Notes under the pieces: generated by a model
Seen by the model: the letters and a program-made list of their open reading frames with translations, nothing else
Told to the model about the DNA's origin: nothing
Database searches by the model: none
Assembly: GCF_017676365.1 (NCBI RefSeq)
Contig: NZ_JADKMA010000009.1
Span: 1 to 64,000, forward strand
From: Streptomyces oryzae
GTDB taxonomy: Bacteria; Actinomycetota; Actinomycetes; Streptomycetales; Streptomycetaceae
Direction of reading: 5' to 3'
DNA length: 64,000 bases
Part shown: one piece after another, positions 7,994 through 18,634 of the stretch
How positions within the stretch are numbered: the stretch's first letter is position 1
Layout: every line of letters begins with the position of its first letter
Made by a program: the position numbers and the translations under genes

Positions 7994-9049
7994 ATGGACG
8001 TGCAGCCCGACGATCTGCCCGACGGGCTCGTGATCGCCGACGGTGCCGGGCGGGTCGTCTGCTTCAACGCCGCGGCGGTCCGGATCACCGGGCGGTCGCG
8101 GGAGGAGGCGCTGGGCAGCCCGCTGCACACCGCGCTCCCGCTGGAGGACCTGGACGGGCGCCGCTGGTGGCAGCTGACCGACCCGTACGGCGGTCCCGCC
8201 ATCCGCAACGGGCAGCCCGAGCGGAACCTGCTGCTGCCCGGCGGCCACGAGGTGCTGGTCGCGGCGCGCTACGTACGGGCACGCCCGCGGGGGCCCGTCG
8301 AGCGGGTCGTCGTCACGCTGCGGGGCACCGAGGCCAGGCGGCGGACCGAGCGCAGCCACGCCGAGCTGATCGCCACCGTCGCGCACGAACTGCGCTCGCC
8401 GCTCACCTCCGTCAAGGGCTTCACCGCGACCCTGCTGGCGAAATGGGAGCGCTTCACCGACGACCAGAAGCGGCTGATGCTGGAGACCGTCAACGCCGAC
8501 GCGAACCGTGTCACCCGGCTCATCGCCGAGCTGCTGGACATCTCCCGTATCGACTCCGGGCGGCTGGAGGTGCGCAGACAGCGGCTCGACATGGCGGCGG
8601 CGGTGCGGCGGCACCTGGAGGCCCATGTCGCGGCGGGCAGGCCGGCCTCCCGGTTCAAGACCGGGATCGCCGACAAACTGCCCGACCTGTGGGCCGACCC
8701 CGACAAGATCGACCAGGTGCTCGCCAACCTGCTGGAAAACGCGGTGCGGCACGGCGAGGGAACTGTCACCATCGAGGTCCAGCCCACCTCGTTCCCCCGT
8801 GACCCTGGCGGTACGGCGACGGCCGTCACGGTCAGCGATGAGGGGCCAGGGATCCCGGAGGAGTCCATGAGCCGCGTGTTCACCCGCTTCTGGCGCGGCA
8901 GCCGGCGCGGCGGCACGGGCCTGGGGCTCTACATCGTCAAGGGCATCGTGGAAGCGCACGGCGGGGTCATCACCGTCGACCGGGCGCCGGAAGGCGGCGC
9001 CAGGTTCCGATTTATCCTGCCCGTGGGCGCCCCGGCCTTCATGGCCTGA
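7994..9049 (+). CDS. cytosolic PAS-domain sensor histidine kinase
   Basis: The 351-aa protein contains an N-terminal PAS sensor (about 5-110), a HisKA dimerisation domain with phospho-acceptor His131 in the H-box TVAHELRSPLT, and a HATPase_c domain with N-box NLLENAVRHG, G1 DEGPGIPEE and G2 GGTGLGLYI. No transmembrane segment or signal peptide is present, so it senses an intracellular cue. No response regulator is adjacent, making it an orphan kinase. AGGAGGGG sits at good distance before the ATG. It lies between the rRNA/tRNA methyltransferase gene and pheS on the same strand. Confidence 0.9.
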   Translation: MDVQPDDLPDGLVIADGAGRVVCFNAAAVRITGRSREEALGSPLHTALPLEDLDGRRWWQLTDPYGGPAIRNGQPERNLLLPGGHEVLVAARYVRARPRGPVERVVVTLRGTEARRRTERSHAELIATVAHELRSPLTSVKGFTATLLAKWERFTDDQKRLMLETVNADANRVTRLIAELLDISRIDSGRLEVRRQRLDMAAAVRRHLEAHVAAGRPASRFKTGIADKLPDLWADPDKIDQVLANLLENAVRHGEGTVTIEVQPTSFPRDPGGTATAVTVSDEGPGIPEESMSRVFTRFWRGSRRGGTGLGLYIVKGIVEAHGGVITVDRAPEGGARFRFILPVGAPAFMA

Positions 9050-9205
9050 CCGTTCCGGTCACACGGCGCCCACGGGCCCACCCCGCAGCCAGCACCGGAG
9101 GCCGGGCCCCTGGCCTCCGCGTATCCGCCACCAGGCGGCCCCCTTTAGACTCGGGCTTCGGCAAGCAGTCAGCAGACGTGTCAGCAGTCACGGGCGGGGC
9201 GCAGC

Positions 9206-10388
<1,183 letters not shown>

Positions 10389-10389
<1 letters not shown>

Positions 10390-12905
10390 TGCGGGCGCCG
10401 CTGTCGTGGCTCCGGGAGTACGTCGAGCTGCCGGCCTCCGAGACCGGCCGGGATGTCGCGGCCAGGCTGATCGCCGCCGGTCTCGAGGTCGAGACGGTCG
10501 AGCGGACCGGTGCCGGGCTCAAGGGCCCGCTGGTGGTCGGCCAGGTGCTGGCCATCGAGGAGCTGACGGAGTTCAAGAAGCCGATCCGCTACTGCCAGGT
10601 GGATGTCGGGCGGGGCCCGGACGACCCGCAGAACCTCATCTGCGGGGCCACCAACTTCGCCGTCGGCGACAAGGTCGTCGTCGTGCTGCCGGGTGCCGAG
10701 CTGCCCGGCGGGTTCAAGATCAGCGCCCGTAAGACCTATGGGCACGTCTCGGAGGGCATGATCTGCTCCGAGCGCGAACTGGGCATGGGCGAGGATCACG
10801 GGGGCATCCTGGTGCTGCCGCCCGAGCACCCGGTCGGCACCGACGCGATCGAGCTGCTGGAGCTGGTCGACGAGGTGCTGGACATCGCGGTGACACCTGA
10901 TCGCGGCTACTGCCTGTCGATGCGGGGCATCGCCCGCGAGACGGCCACCGCCTACGGGGTGCCGCTGCGCGACCCGGCGCTGCTGGACGTGCCGGCGCCC
11001 AATGCGCACGGCCACCCGGTGCGGGTCGCCGACCGGCTGGGCTGCGACCGGTTCACCGCGCGCACCGTCACCGGGCTGCGGCCCGAGGCGCAGTCCCCGA
11101 TCTGGCTCAAGCGCAGGCTGCAGAAGGCCGGGATGCGCCCCGTCTCGCTGCCCGTCGACATCACCAACTACGTGATGCTGGAGCTGGGCCAGCCGCTGCA
11201 CGCCTACGACAGGGCACGGATCGAGGGCGCCATCGGGGTGCGCAGGGCCGAGGACGGCGAGAAGCTGACCACGCTCGACGGCACCAAGCGGGTGCTGGCC
11301 CCCGGTGACCTGGTCATCACCGACGACCGCGGGCCGATCGGCCTGGCCGGGGTGATGGGCGGCGCCAACACCGAGATCGCCGACGCCGACGGCGCGGCGC
11401 AGCAGACCACGGACGTGGTGATCGAGGCCGCGCACTTCGACCCGGTCTCCGTCGCCCGTACCGCACGCCGGCACAAGCTCTCCTCCGAGGCGTCGCGCCG
11501 CTTCGAACGGGGCGTCGACCCCGAGGCGGCGTCGGCGGCGGCGCAGCGCACCGTCGACCTGCTGGTGCTGCTAGCGGGCGGCACGGCCGAGCCGGGCGTC
11601 ACCGAGATCACCACACCGTCGGGCCCGCACACGGTCCGCATCGCGGCCGACCACCCGGACAAGGTCGCCGGTGTCTCCTACGGCCGCGAGACGGTCGTCC
11701 GCCGGCTGCAGCAGGTCGGCTGCGACGTGTACGGGGGCACCGGGCAGGACGAGCAGCTGACGGTCACCGTGCCGTCCTGGCGGCCCGACCTGACCGACCC
11801 GAACGACCTGGCCGAGGAGGTCGTCCGGCTGGAGGGCTACGAGAACCTGCCCTCCACGCTGCCGAGGCCGCTGCCGGGCCGCGGGCTGACCGAGCGGCAG
11901 CGGCTGCACCGCCGCGTGGGCCGCGCGCTGGCGGGCGCCGGCTATGTCGAGGCGCTGTCGTACCCGTTCGTGGGCGACGCCGTCTTCGACGCGCTGGGCC
12001 TGGAAGCGGGCGACCCGCGCCGCCGCACCGTCCAGCTCGTCAACCCCCTCTCGGACGAGGAGCCGGGGCTGCGCACCACGCTGCTGCCCGGGCTGCTGGC
12101 CGCGCTGCGCCGCAACGACGGGCGCGGCAGCCACGACCTGGCCCTGTTCGAGACCGGACTGGTCTTCCTGCCGACCGGCACCGAGACGGTCGCCGAGCGG
12201 CTTCCGGTCACCCAGCGGCCCACCCAGGAGCAGCTGTCCTCGCTGGACGCGGCGCTGCCCGAGCAGCCCCGGCACCTGGCCGTGGTGCTGGCGGGTGCCC
12301 GCGAGCGGGCCGGCTGGTGGGGCGAGGGCCGCCCCGCCGACTGGGCCGACGCCATCGAGGCCGCCCGCACCGTGGCCGCCGAGGCGGGTGTCGAACTGAC
12401 CCTGGAGAGCGCGAGCTTCACGCCCTGGCACCCGGGGCGGTGCGCGGCGCTCCACGTCCGGCTGGACGGCGAGCGCGTGCTCGCCGGGCACGCCGGTGAG
12501 CTGCACCCGCGGGCCGTGAAGGCGCTGGGGCTGCCGGAGCGCACCTGCGCGATGGAGCTCGACCTCGACCTGCTGGAGCGGGCCGCCGCCGGCCCTGTAC
12601 GGGGCCCGCACGTGTCCACGTTCCCGGTGGCCACCCAGGACGTGGCGCTCGTGGTGGACGCGTCGGTGCCGGCCGCCGAGGTGGAGAGCGCGCTGCGCGC
12701 CGGTGCGGGCGAGCTGCTGGAGTCGCTGCGGCTGTTCGATGTCTTCACCGGCGAGCAGCTGGGAGAGGGCCGCAAGTCGCTGGCGTACGCGCTGCGCTTC
12801 CGTGCTCCGGACCGCACGCTCAAGGCCGAGGAGGCGTCCGCCGCGCGTGACGCTGCGGTCGCCGAGGCGGTCGAGCGGACCGGAGCGGTGCTGCGGGGCG
12901 CCTGA
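10389..12905 (+). CDS. pheT: phenylalanine-tRNA ligase beta subunit
   Basis: The 838-aa protein shows the usual PheT domain order: N-terminal tRNA-binding OB domain (about 40-155), B3/4 editing domain (about 210-390, which hydrolyses mischarged Tyr-tRNA-Phe), B5 domain, catalytic-like core and a C-terminal anticodon-binding ferredoxin-like domain (about 742-836, starting [15 protein letters not shown]). Length is normal for actinobacteria. It overlaps pheS by one nt and ends shortly before a strong hairpin terminator. Confidence 0.97.
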
Positions 12906-12926
12906 ACGAGTCTCGGCCCGGCGTTC

Positions 12927-12966
12927 GAGGGGACATCCGTCACTGGCGGATGTCCCCTCATCTTTT
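12927..12966 (+). terminator. intrinsic terminator of pheST
   Basis: Perfect 13-bp stem GAGGGGACATCCG (12927-12939) / CGGATGTCCCCTC (12947-12959), 7-nt loop, followed by ATCTTTT. Confidence 0.88.
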
Positions 12967-13025
12967 CGGGTGAGAAGCCCTGACGATCTTCTGACGGACG
13001 TCCGGGGGCGGTTACGGGTGACGGC

Positions 13026-14636
13026 GTGGCAGCAGCGAACTCATCATCCCGTCCGGCGGACACACCGCTCCGCAGCCTGATCCCTGCACGTATCGACCGG
13101 ATGCCCTGGTCCGGCTTCCACACCAAGATGATCGCGGCGCTGGGCTGTGCGTGGATCCTGGACGGCCTGGAGATCACGGTCGCCAGCTCGGTCACCTCGG
13201 TCCTCACCCGCTCGGACACGCTCGGCCTGTCCTCCAGCGAGGCCGGGCTGATCGCGACCGTCTACCTGGTCGGCCAGGTGACGGGTGCGCTCTTCTTCGG
13301 GCGGATGGCCGACCGCTTCGGGCGCCGCAAACTCTTCCTGCTCACCTTCGGCGTCTATCTGTTCGGCAGCGGCCTGACGGCGCTCACCTATGGGCAGGGC
13401 CCCGGCTGGGACCTGTTCCTGTATCTCACCCGTTTCATCGCCGGCACCGGTATCGGCGGGGAGTACGCGGCGATCAACTCGGCGATCCAGGAGATGATGC
13501 CGGCCCGCTTCAGGGGCCGGGTCGATCTGCTGGTCAACGGGACGTACTGGGCGGGTGCGATGGTCGGCACCATCGCCGAGCTGATGATTCTCAGCACTTT
13601 CGACGACTCGGTCGCCTGGCGGATCGGCTTCCTGCTCGGCCCGGTGCTGGGCTTCTCCGTGCTGTTCGTCCGCCGTCATCTGCCGGAGAGCCCGCGCTGG
13701 CTGATCATGAACGGGAAGGAGGCTGAGGCCGAGGCCGCCATCGCCCGGATCGAGTCCGCCGTACGCAGGCACGGCAAGAAGCTCCCGCCGGTCGACGAGC
13801 GGGACGCCATCGAGATCAGCGAGTCGAAGCACGCCACCTACGTCACGCTGCTGCGGGTGCTCTTCAAGGAGTACCCCAAGCGGGCCGTGCTCGCCTCGAC
13901 GCTGATGATCACGCAGTCGTTCCTGTACAACGCCATCTTCTTCACCTACACGCTGGTGCTGACGAAGTTCTACGGCGTCTCCGACAAGGACGCGCCGATG
14001 TATCTGCTGGCGTTCGCCGCGGGGAACCTGCTCGGTCCGATCGTCCTGGGGCCGCTGTTCGACATCGTGGGCCGCCGCTGGATGATCGCGGGCACGTATC
14101 TGTTCTCCGGGTGCGCGCTGGCGGTCACCGCGACGCTGTTCGTGGCCGATGTGCTGACGGCGACCACGCAGACCCTCGCCTGGTGTGTGATCTTCTTCTT
14201 CGCCTCGGCCGGCGCCTCCTCCGGCTATCTGACGGCGGGCGAGATCTTTCCGCTGGAGGTGCGGGGCAAGGCCATCGCGCTCTTCTTCGCCATCGGCCAG
14301 GCCGCCGGAGCGACCGGGCCGTACTTCTACGGCTGGCTCATCGGCGACGGCACCGAGCGCGGCAGGCTCTACGTCGGCTTCCTGATGGGCGCCGTCATCA
14401 TGGTCGTCGGAGGGCTGGCCGAGACGTTCCTCGGGGTGGACGCCGAGCGCAAGTCGCTGGAAGCGGTCGCCAAGCCGCTGTCGGTGGTGCGCACCTCGGT
14501 GGGCGTGGCACGCCGGAAGACGGTCAAGAAACTCAAGAAGCCCGGCGACAGGCAGGGCGAAGCGGCGGGCGAGAACACGGACGACAACCCGGACCAGCCC
14601 GGCGACGAGCCACACGCCGACACCCCCGCGGTGTGA
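13026..14636 (+). CDS. MFS transporter, sugar/organic-anion porter-like
   Basis: The 536-aa membrane protein has about 12 hydrophobic helices and the MFS signature GRMADRFGRRK in the loop after helix 2 (about 95-105), with a related FDIVGRRW in the second half. PESPRWLIM before the central loop is the mark of the sugar porter and related aromatic/organic-anion:H+ symporter subgroups. The substrate cannot be told. A hydrophilic C-terminal tail of about 65 residues ends in a disordered Asp/Glu/Pro stretch. GTG 13026 is the chosen start; a later Met (M27) is possible. It is monocistronic and convergent with the dehydrogenase gene. Confidence 0.85.
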   Translation: MAAANSSSRPADTPLRSLIPARIDRMPWSGFHTKMIAALGCAWILDGLEITVASSVTSVLTRSDTLGLSSSEAGLIATVYLVGQVTGALFFGRMADRFGRRKLFLLTFGVYLFGSGLTALTYGQGPGWDLFLYLTRFIAGTGIGGEYAAINSAIQEMMPARFRGRVDLLVNGTYWAGAMVGTIAELMILSTFDDSVAWRIGFLLGPVLGFSVLFVRRHLPESPRWLIMNGKEAEAEAAIARIESAVRRHGKKLPPVDERDAIEISESKHATYVTLLRVLFKEYPKRAVLASTLMITQSFLYNAIFFTYTLVLTKFYGVSDKDAPMYLLAFAAGNLLGPIVLGPLFDIVGRRWMIAGTYLFSGCALAVTATLFVADVLTATTQTLAWCVIFFFASAGASSGYLTAGEIFPLEVRGKAIALFFAIGQAAGATGPYFYGWLIGDGTERGRLYVGFLMGAVIMVVGGLAETFLGVDAERKSLEAVAKPLSVVRTSVGVARRKTVKKLKKPGDRQGEAAGENTDDNPDQPGDEPHADTPAV

Positions 14637-14648
14637 GGGCGGGGGTGT
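14620..14648. terminator. hairpin between convergent MFS and 3-hydroxybutyryl-CoA dehydrogenase genes
   Basis: ACACCCCCGC (14620-14629) pairs exactly with GCGGGGGTGT (14639-14648) and spans the MFS stop codon. There is no T-tail. A role as bidirectional terminator is inferred from its position. Confidence 0.45.
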
Positions 14649-14678
14649 CCGGGAGCCGCTGCCCGGGGCGCGGGCTGC

Positions 14679-15551
14679 TCAGGAGTAGGCGTAGAAGCCC
14701 GCGCCCGCCTTGCGGCCCAGTCGGCCCGCGTCGACCATGCGCTGGAGGAGCGGGGGAGCGGCGTACAGGGGCTCCTTGAACTCCGCGTACATCGAATCGG
14801 CGACCGAGGCGACGGTGTCGAGACCGATGAGGTCGGTGAGCTTGAGCGGGCCCATGGGGTGGGCGCAGCCCAGCTCCATGCCGTTGTCGATGTCCTCCCG
14901 GCTGGCGATGCCCGACTCGAACATCCGGATGGCGGAGAGCAGATACGGGATCAGCAGCGCGTTGACGACGAAGCCGGAGCGGTCCTGGGCGCGGATGGTG
15001 TGCTTGCCCAGCACCTGGCCCACCACGGCCTCGGCACGCTTGACGGTCTCCTCGCCGGTGGTCAGCGCCGGGATGAGCTCGACCAGCTGCTGCACCGGTG
15101 CCGGGTTGAAGAAGTGGATGCCGATGACCTGGTCGGGCCGCGAGGTGGCGACAGCCAGCTTCACCAGGGGGATCGAGGAGGTGTTGGAGGCCAGGATGGC
15201 GTCGCCGCGGGTCACCACCTGGTCCAGAACCTGGAAGATCTCGGTCTTGACCTGCTCGTTCTCGATCACGGCCTCGACCACCAGGTCGCGGTCGGCGAAG
15301 TCGCCCAGGTCGGTGGTGAACGACAGTCGCTCCAGCGCCTCGTCGCACTCCTGCCGGCTGATCTTGCCGCGGTCAGCGGCCTTGCCGAGCGAGTTGACCA
15401 GGCGGGTGCGGCCGAGTTCCAGGGCCTCACCGGTGGTCTCGGCGACCATCACCTCCAGGCCGGACCGCGCGCACACCTCCGCGATACCCGCACCCATCTG
15501 GCCACAGCCCACCACTCCGACGCGTTCCACGCCGGCTACAGACTCTGTCAC
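14679..15551 (-). CDS. 3-hydroxybutyryl-CoA dehydrogenase
   Basis: The 290-aa protein has an N-terminal Rossmann fold (GVVGCGQMGAGIAEVCARSG, near residues 11-30) for NAD(P)H and the 3-hydroxyacyl-CoA dehydrogenase C-terminal domain. The catalytic His lies in GIHFFNPAP and the HPMGPLKLTDLIGLD motif follows. It converts acetoacetyl-CoA and 3-hydroxybutyryl-CoA into each other, feeding butyrate, polyhydroxybutyrate or ethylmalonyl-CoA metabolism. GTG 15551 is preferred because AAAGG lies upstream and homologues start there; a GTG at 15575 adds eight residues. Confidence 0.92.
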   Translation of the reverse strand: MTESVAGVERVGVVGCGQMGAGIAEVCARSGLEVMVAETTGEALELGRTRLVNSLGKAADRGKISRQECDEALERLSFTTDLGDFADRDLVVEAVIENEQVKTEIFQVLDQVVTRGDAILASNTSSIPLVKLAVATSRPDQVIGIHFFNPAPVQQLVELIPALTTGEETVKRAEAVVGQVLGKHTIRAQDRSGFVVNALLIPYLLSAIRMFESGIASREDIDNGMELGCAHPMGPLKLTDLIGLDTVASVADSMYAEFKEPLYAAPPLLQRMVDAGRLGRKAGAGFYAYS

Positions 15552-15724
15552 CTCGTGCCTTTCGCTGAACTTCACGGTCCGCAGCGGCTCCGCCCCGGAT
15601 GTGTGAGGGCGCCGGGACGCGCCGCTTGCCGCCCGACGTTACCTGTGCGGCAACAGGGGATGTCGGGCGGGTGCGAAAGGTCACCTATGTGTGGAGTCGA
15701 ACAAGGGAACCACACCGCGCAGCA

Positions 15725-15757
15725 AGGGAAGAGCGCGCGGACGCGGCGCTCTTCCCT
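15725..15757 (-). terminator. hairpin downstream of the DUF1918 gene
   Basis: AGGGAAGAGCGC (15725-15736) pairs perfectly with GCGCTCTTCCCT (15746-15757) across a 9-nt loop. It sits 10 nt past the stop of the minus-strand DUF1918 gene. No T-run follows. Confidence 0.55.
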
Positions 15758-15767
15758 CCGGGGTTGC

Positions 15768-15974
15768 TCAGCTCTTCTCTCCGTGCTTCTCCCGGCGGCC
15801 CTGCACGACGGAGTCAGGGCCGGGGGAGATCACGGCCTCGTGGCCGTCCTCGAAACGGACCCGGTACGGGGGCTCGCCCTTGGTGCCCATGACCTCGACG
15901 ATCTCCGCCGTACGGTCGTGCTGTCCCACGGTCCTTCCGTGCATCAGCAGTTGGTCGCCTGTGTTCGCTCGCAT
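15768..15974 (-). CDS. DUF1918 domain-containing protein
   Basis: A 68-aa protein beginning MRANTGDQLLMHGRTVGQHD and continuing with GEPPYRVRFEDGHEAVISPG, the full pattern of the small DUF1918 beta-barrel-like family common in actinobacteria. Function is unknown. The start at 15974 is set by an AGGAGGG ribosome binding site 8 nt upstream. The longer frame to 16034 runs into the transporter gene and lacks such a site. It lies 26 nt after the transporter on the same strand, so co-transcription is likely. Confidence 0.85.
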   Translation of the reverse strand: MRANTGDQLLMHGRTVGQHDRTAEIVEVMGTKGEPPYRVRFEDGHEAVISPGPDSVVQGRREKHGEKS

Positions 15975-16000
15975 GACACATGCCCTCCTGTTCCCGGTGG

Positions 16001-16858
16001 TCAGGCGCGGCTGCGCTGTACGACCACGATGCACACCAGCACGGCGAGCGCCGCCGCCGGCGCGGCGGGAGAAAGACGCTCACCGAGTAGGAGCACCGCC
16101 CACACCAGCGTAAGCAGCGGCTGCGCAAGTTGCACCTGGCTCGTACGGGCCACTCCGGCGAGCCCCATCGCGCGGTACCAGAAGAGCAGCCCGATGAACT
16201 GGGAACCCAGCGCGCTCCACGCCAGGCCAGGCACCGAGTGCGCGGTCAGCGTGACCGGCTCGTACGCCAGGGCGAGCCCCGCGCCGACGGCGGCGAGCGG
16301 CAGACAGCCCACCAGCGCCCACCCGATCACCTCCAGCGCGGGCAGCTCCCGCGCCAGCCTGCCGCCCTCCGCGTACCCGGCGGCGCAGATCAGCAGCGCC
16401 CCGCACAGGAAGAGATCGCCGAGGCCGGGGGCGCCGCCGCTCTGGTACAGCGCGAAGGCGACCACCACCGCGGCGCCCGCCAGGGCCGCCACCCAGAACA
16501 GCGGCGCGGGCCGGGAGCCGGTGCGCACCGACGCGTAGAGGGCCGTCGTCAGCGGGAGCAGCCCTACGACGACCGCGGCGTGCGAGGTGGTGGAGGTCTG
16601 CAGGGCGAGCGTGGTCAGCAGCGGAAACCCGATCACGACACCGGAAGCGGCGAGCGCGAGCCCGGTCCGGTGCCGCCGCGCCGGAAGCGGCACCCGCCGC
16701 ACCAGGAGCACGCTCCCGGCGACCAGCCCCGCGAGCACGACCCGCAACGACGTCGCCGACCAGGGGCCGAACCCCTCCAGCGTCCAGCTGGTCGCGGGGA
16801 AGGTCAGCGAGAAGAGAACGACCCCGAACACGGCGAACACGACCCCGGTACGGGCCAC
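16001..16858 (-). CDS. DMT-superfamily transporter, EamA domain
   Basis: An integral membrane protein with ten predicted helices arranged as two EamA repeats, a family exporting amino acids, metabolites or drugs. The substrate is unknown. I place the start at GTG 16858 (VARTGVVFAVFG), giving 285 aa, because homology-like membrane sequence begins there. The frame is open up to an ATG at 17017, but that ATG overlaps the start codon of the divergent regulator and the extra 53 residues are partly translated from a dispersed repeat (16886-16917). No clear ribosome binding site supports either start. The divergent MocR-type regulator may control it. Confidence 0.8.
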   Translation of the reverse strand: MARTGVVFAVFGVVLFSLTFPATSWTLEGFGPWSATSLRVVLAGLVAGSVLLVRRVPLPARRHRTGLALAASGVVIGFPLLTTLALQTSTTSHAAVVVGLLPLTTALYASVRTGSRPAPLFWVAALAGAAVVVAFALYQSGGAPGLGDLFLCGALLICAAGYAEGGRLARELPALEVIGWALVGCLPLAAVGAGLALAYEPVTLTAHSVPGLAWSALGSQFIGLLFWYRAMGLAGVARTSQVQLAQPLLTLVWAVLLLGERLSPAAPAAALAVLVCIVVVQRSRA

Positions 16859-16885
16859 GTACCCGGAATGGGGCTGCGTCCCGTC

Positions 16886-16917
16886 AGGGGCGCGGGGAAC
16901 TGCGCGATCAGCCACAA
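16886..16917 (+). repeat. dispersed 32-nt repeat, family A, copy 1
   Basis: The 32-nt word starting AGGGGCGCGGGGAACTGCGC and ending GCCACAA. It differs by one base from the copies at 34564-34595 and 52217-52248 (inverted). Here it sits between divergent genes, upstream of the transporter start. Confidence 0.8.
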
Positions 16918-17015
16918 GGCAGCCGCACTCCGCATCGGGCGGGCAGGGGCGGGCGCTGACCGGGGCGGCCGGCGCCGCTATCCCTATGGCGGGAGTAGCG
17001 CTATCGTCGTCTCTC

Positions 17016-18503
17016 ATGGCAGAGCGTAGCAGTGTGGCTGACCTGGCTGCTTCCCTGCGAAGCGAGCTGGACCGCTACTCCCCGGGCGGAAAGCTCCCGT
17101 CCAGCAGGGCCCTGGTCGAACGGTTCCGGGCCAGCCCGGTGACCGTCTCGCGGGCGCTGGCGGTGCTGGCCGCCGAGGGGCTGGTGGTCACCAGGCCCGG
17201 GATCGGCGCTTTCCGCGCCGAACCGCGCCGGCCGCACGACGCGCTCGCACCCCGCGGCGACACCTCCTGGCAAGAAGTGGCGCTCAGCGCCGACCCCTCC
17301 GCCGACCAGGCGCCCCGCAGCGTGGACGCGAGCGGGGTGACGACCACGCTCGACGTGCCGCCACCGGGCGTGCTGGAGCTCAACGGCGGCTATCTGCCGC
17401 CCGGTCTCCAGCCGGAGAAGGCCCTCGCCGCCGCGCTCGCCCGCGCCGGACGGCGGCCGGGAGCATGGCGGCGGCCGCCCCTGGAGGGCGTGGAGGAGCT
17501 GCGCGACTGGTTCGCGCGGGAGATCGGCGGACCGTCCGTGGGCTCTGCCGGTGCCGCCGGGCGCCATGGCACGGTCACCGCCGAGGACGTGCTGATCACC
17601 TCGGGCGGACAGGCGGCGCTCACCACCGCGCTGCGCGCCCTCGCGCCCCCGGGCGCCCCCGTCCTCGTGGAGTCGCCCACCTACCCCGGCATGCTCGCCG
17701 CAGCCCGAGCCTCGGGCCTGCGCCCGGTACCGGTGCCCGTCGAGCCCGCTGGCGTACGGCCCGATCTGCTGGCGGACGCGTTCCGGGCCAGCGGGGCGCG
17801 GGTCTTCGTCTGCCAGCCGCTGTTCCAGAACCCGACCGGCGCCGTGCTGGCGCCGGACCGGCGCAGCGAAGTGCTTCGGGTGGCGCGCGAGGCAGGCGCC
17901 TTCATCGTCGAGGACGACTTCGCCCGGCACCTCGCGCACGAGGACGCGGGAGCGCTGCCGCCCGCGCTGCGCGCCGAGGACCCCGACGGGGTCGTCGTAC
18001 ACGTCCGCTCGCTGACCAAGATCACTTCGCCGAGCCTGCGCGTCGGTGCGCTGGCCGCGTCCGGGCCCGTGCTGGAGCGGCTGCGCGCCATCCAGATCGT
18101 CGACAGCTTCTTCGTGCCGAGGCCGCTCCAGGAAGCCGCGCTTGAACTCGTCGGCGCCCCCGCCTGGTCCCGCCATCTGCGCACGGTCGCCGCCGAGTTG
18201 CGCACCCGGCGCGAGCTGATGGTCACCGCGCTCGCGAGTGAGCTGCCCGCATTGCGCCTCGACCACGCCCCGCGCGGCGGCTACCACCTGTGGCTGCGGC
18301 TCCCCGACGGGACGGACGAGGGCGCGCTGAGCGCCGCCGCGCTGCGTGCCGGCGTCGCCGTCGCCCCCGGCCGCGCCTACTTCGCCGCCGAGCCCCCGGC
18401 TCCCCATCTGCGGCTCACCTTCGCCCCGGCCGCTGCGGAGGGCGACATCGTGGAGGGCGTACGCCGCCTGCGTACGGCTTGCGCGGAGGTGCTGACGGGG
18501 TAA
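17016..18503 (+). CDS. PLP-dependent aminotransferase-like transcriptional regulator (MocR/GntR type)
   Basis: The 495-aa protein joins a short N-terminal GntR-type winged helix (about 1-70; LPSSRALVERFRASPVTVSR) to a fold-type I aminotransferase domain (about 115-490). The PLP-binding lysine lies in the VRSLTKITSPSLRVG context. MocR proteins use bound PLP or its amino-acid adducts as a signal. The divergent transporter gene is the natural candidate target, since MocR regulators often control adjacent genes. A TATCGT word 8 nt before the ATG hints at a leaderless or very short leader. Confidence 0.88.
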   Translation: MAERSSVADLAASLRSELDRYSPGGKLPSSRALVERFRASPVTVSRALAVLAAEGLVVTRPGIGAFRAEPRRPHDALAPRGDTSWQEVALSADPSADQAPRSVDASGVTTTLDVPPPGVLELNGGYLPPGLQPEKALAAALARAGRRPGAWRRPPLEGVEELRDWFAREIGGPSVGSAGAAGRHGTVTAEDVLITSGGQAALTTALRALAPPGAPVLVESPTYPGMLAAARASGLRPVPVPVEPAGVRPDLLADAFRASGARVFVCQPLFQNPTGAVLAPDRRSEVLRVAREAGAFIVEDDFARHLAHEDAGALPPALRAEDPDGVVVHVRSLTKITSPSLRVGALAASGPVLERLRAIQIVDSFFVPRPLQEAALELVGAPAWSRHLRTVAAELRTRRELMVTALASELPALRLDHAPRGGYHLWLRLPDGTDEGALSAAALRAGVAVAPGRAYFAAEPPAPHLRLTFAPAAAEGDIVEGVRRLRTACAEVLTG

Positions 18504-18634
18504 CGCGGGGGAGTCGGGCGGCAGTTGGGGCCGGAGCTGACGGAGCATCAAGAGCGCTGCAGTGCTCAACTCCCCGAGAACTACGGTCTGTCGGAACTCT
18601 CGAACACCGGGCCGAACGGCTCTACGCTCACCGC

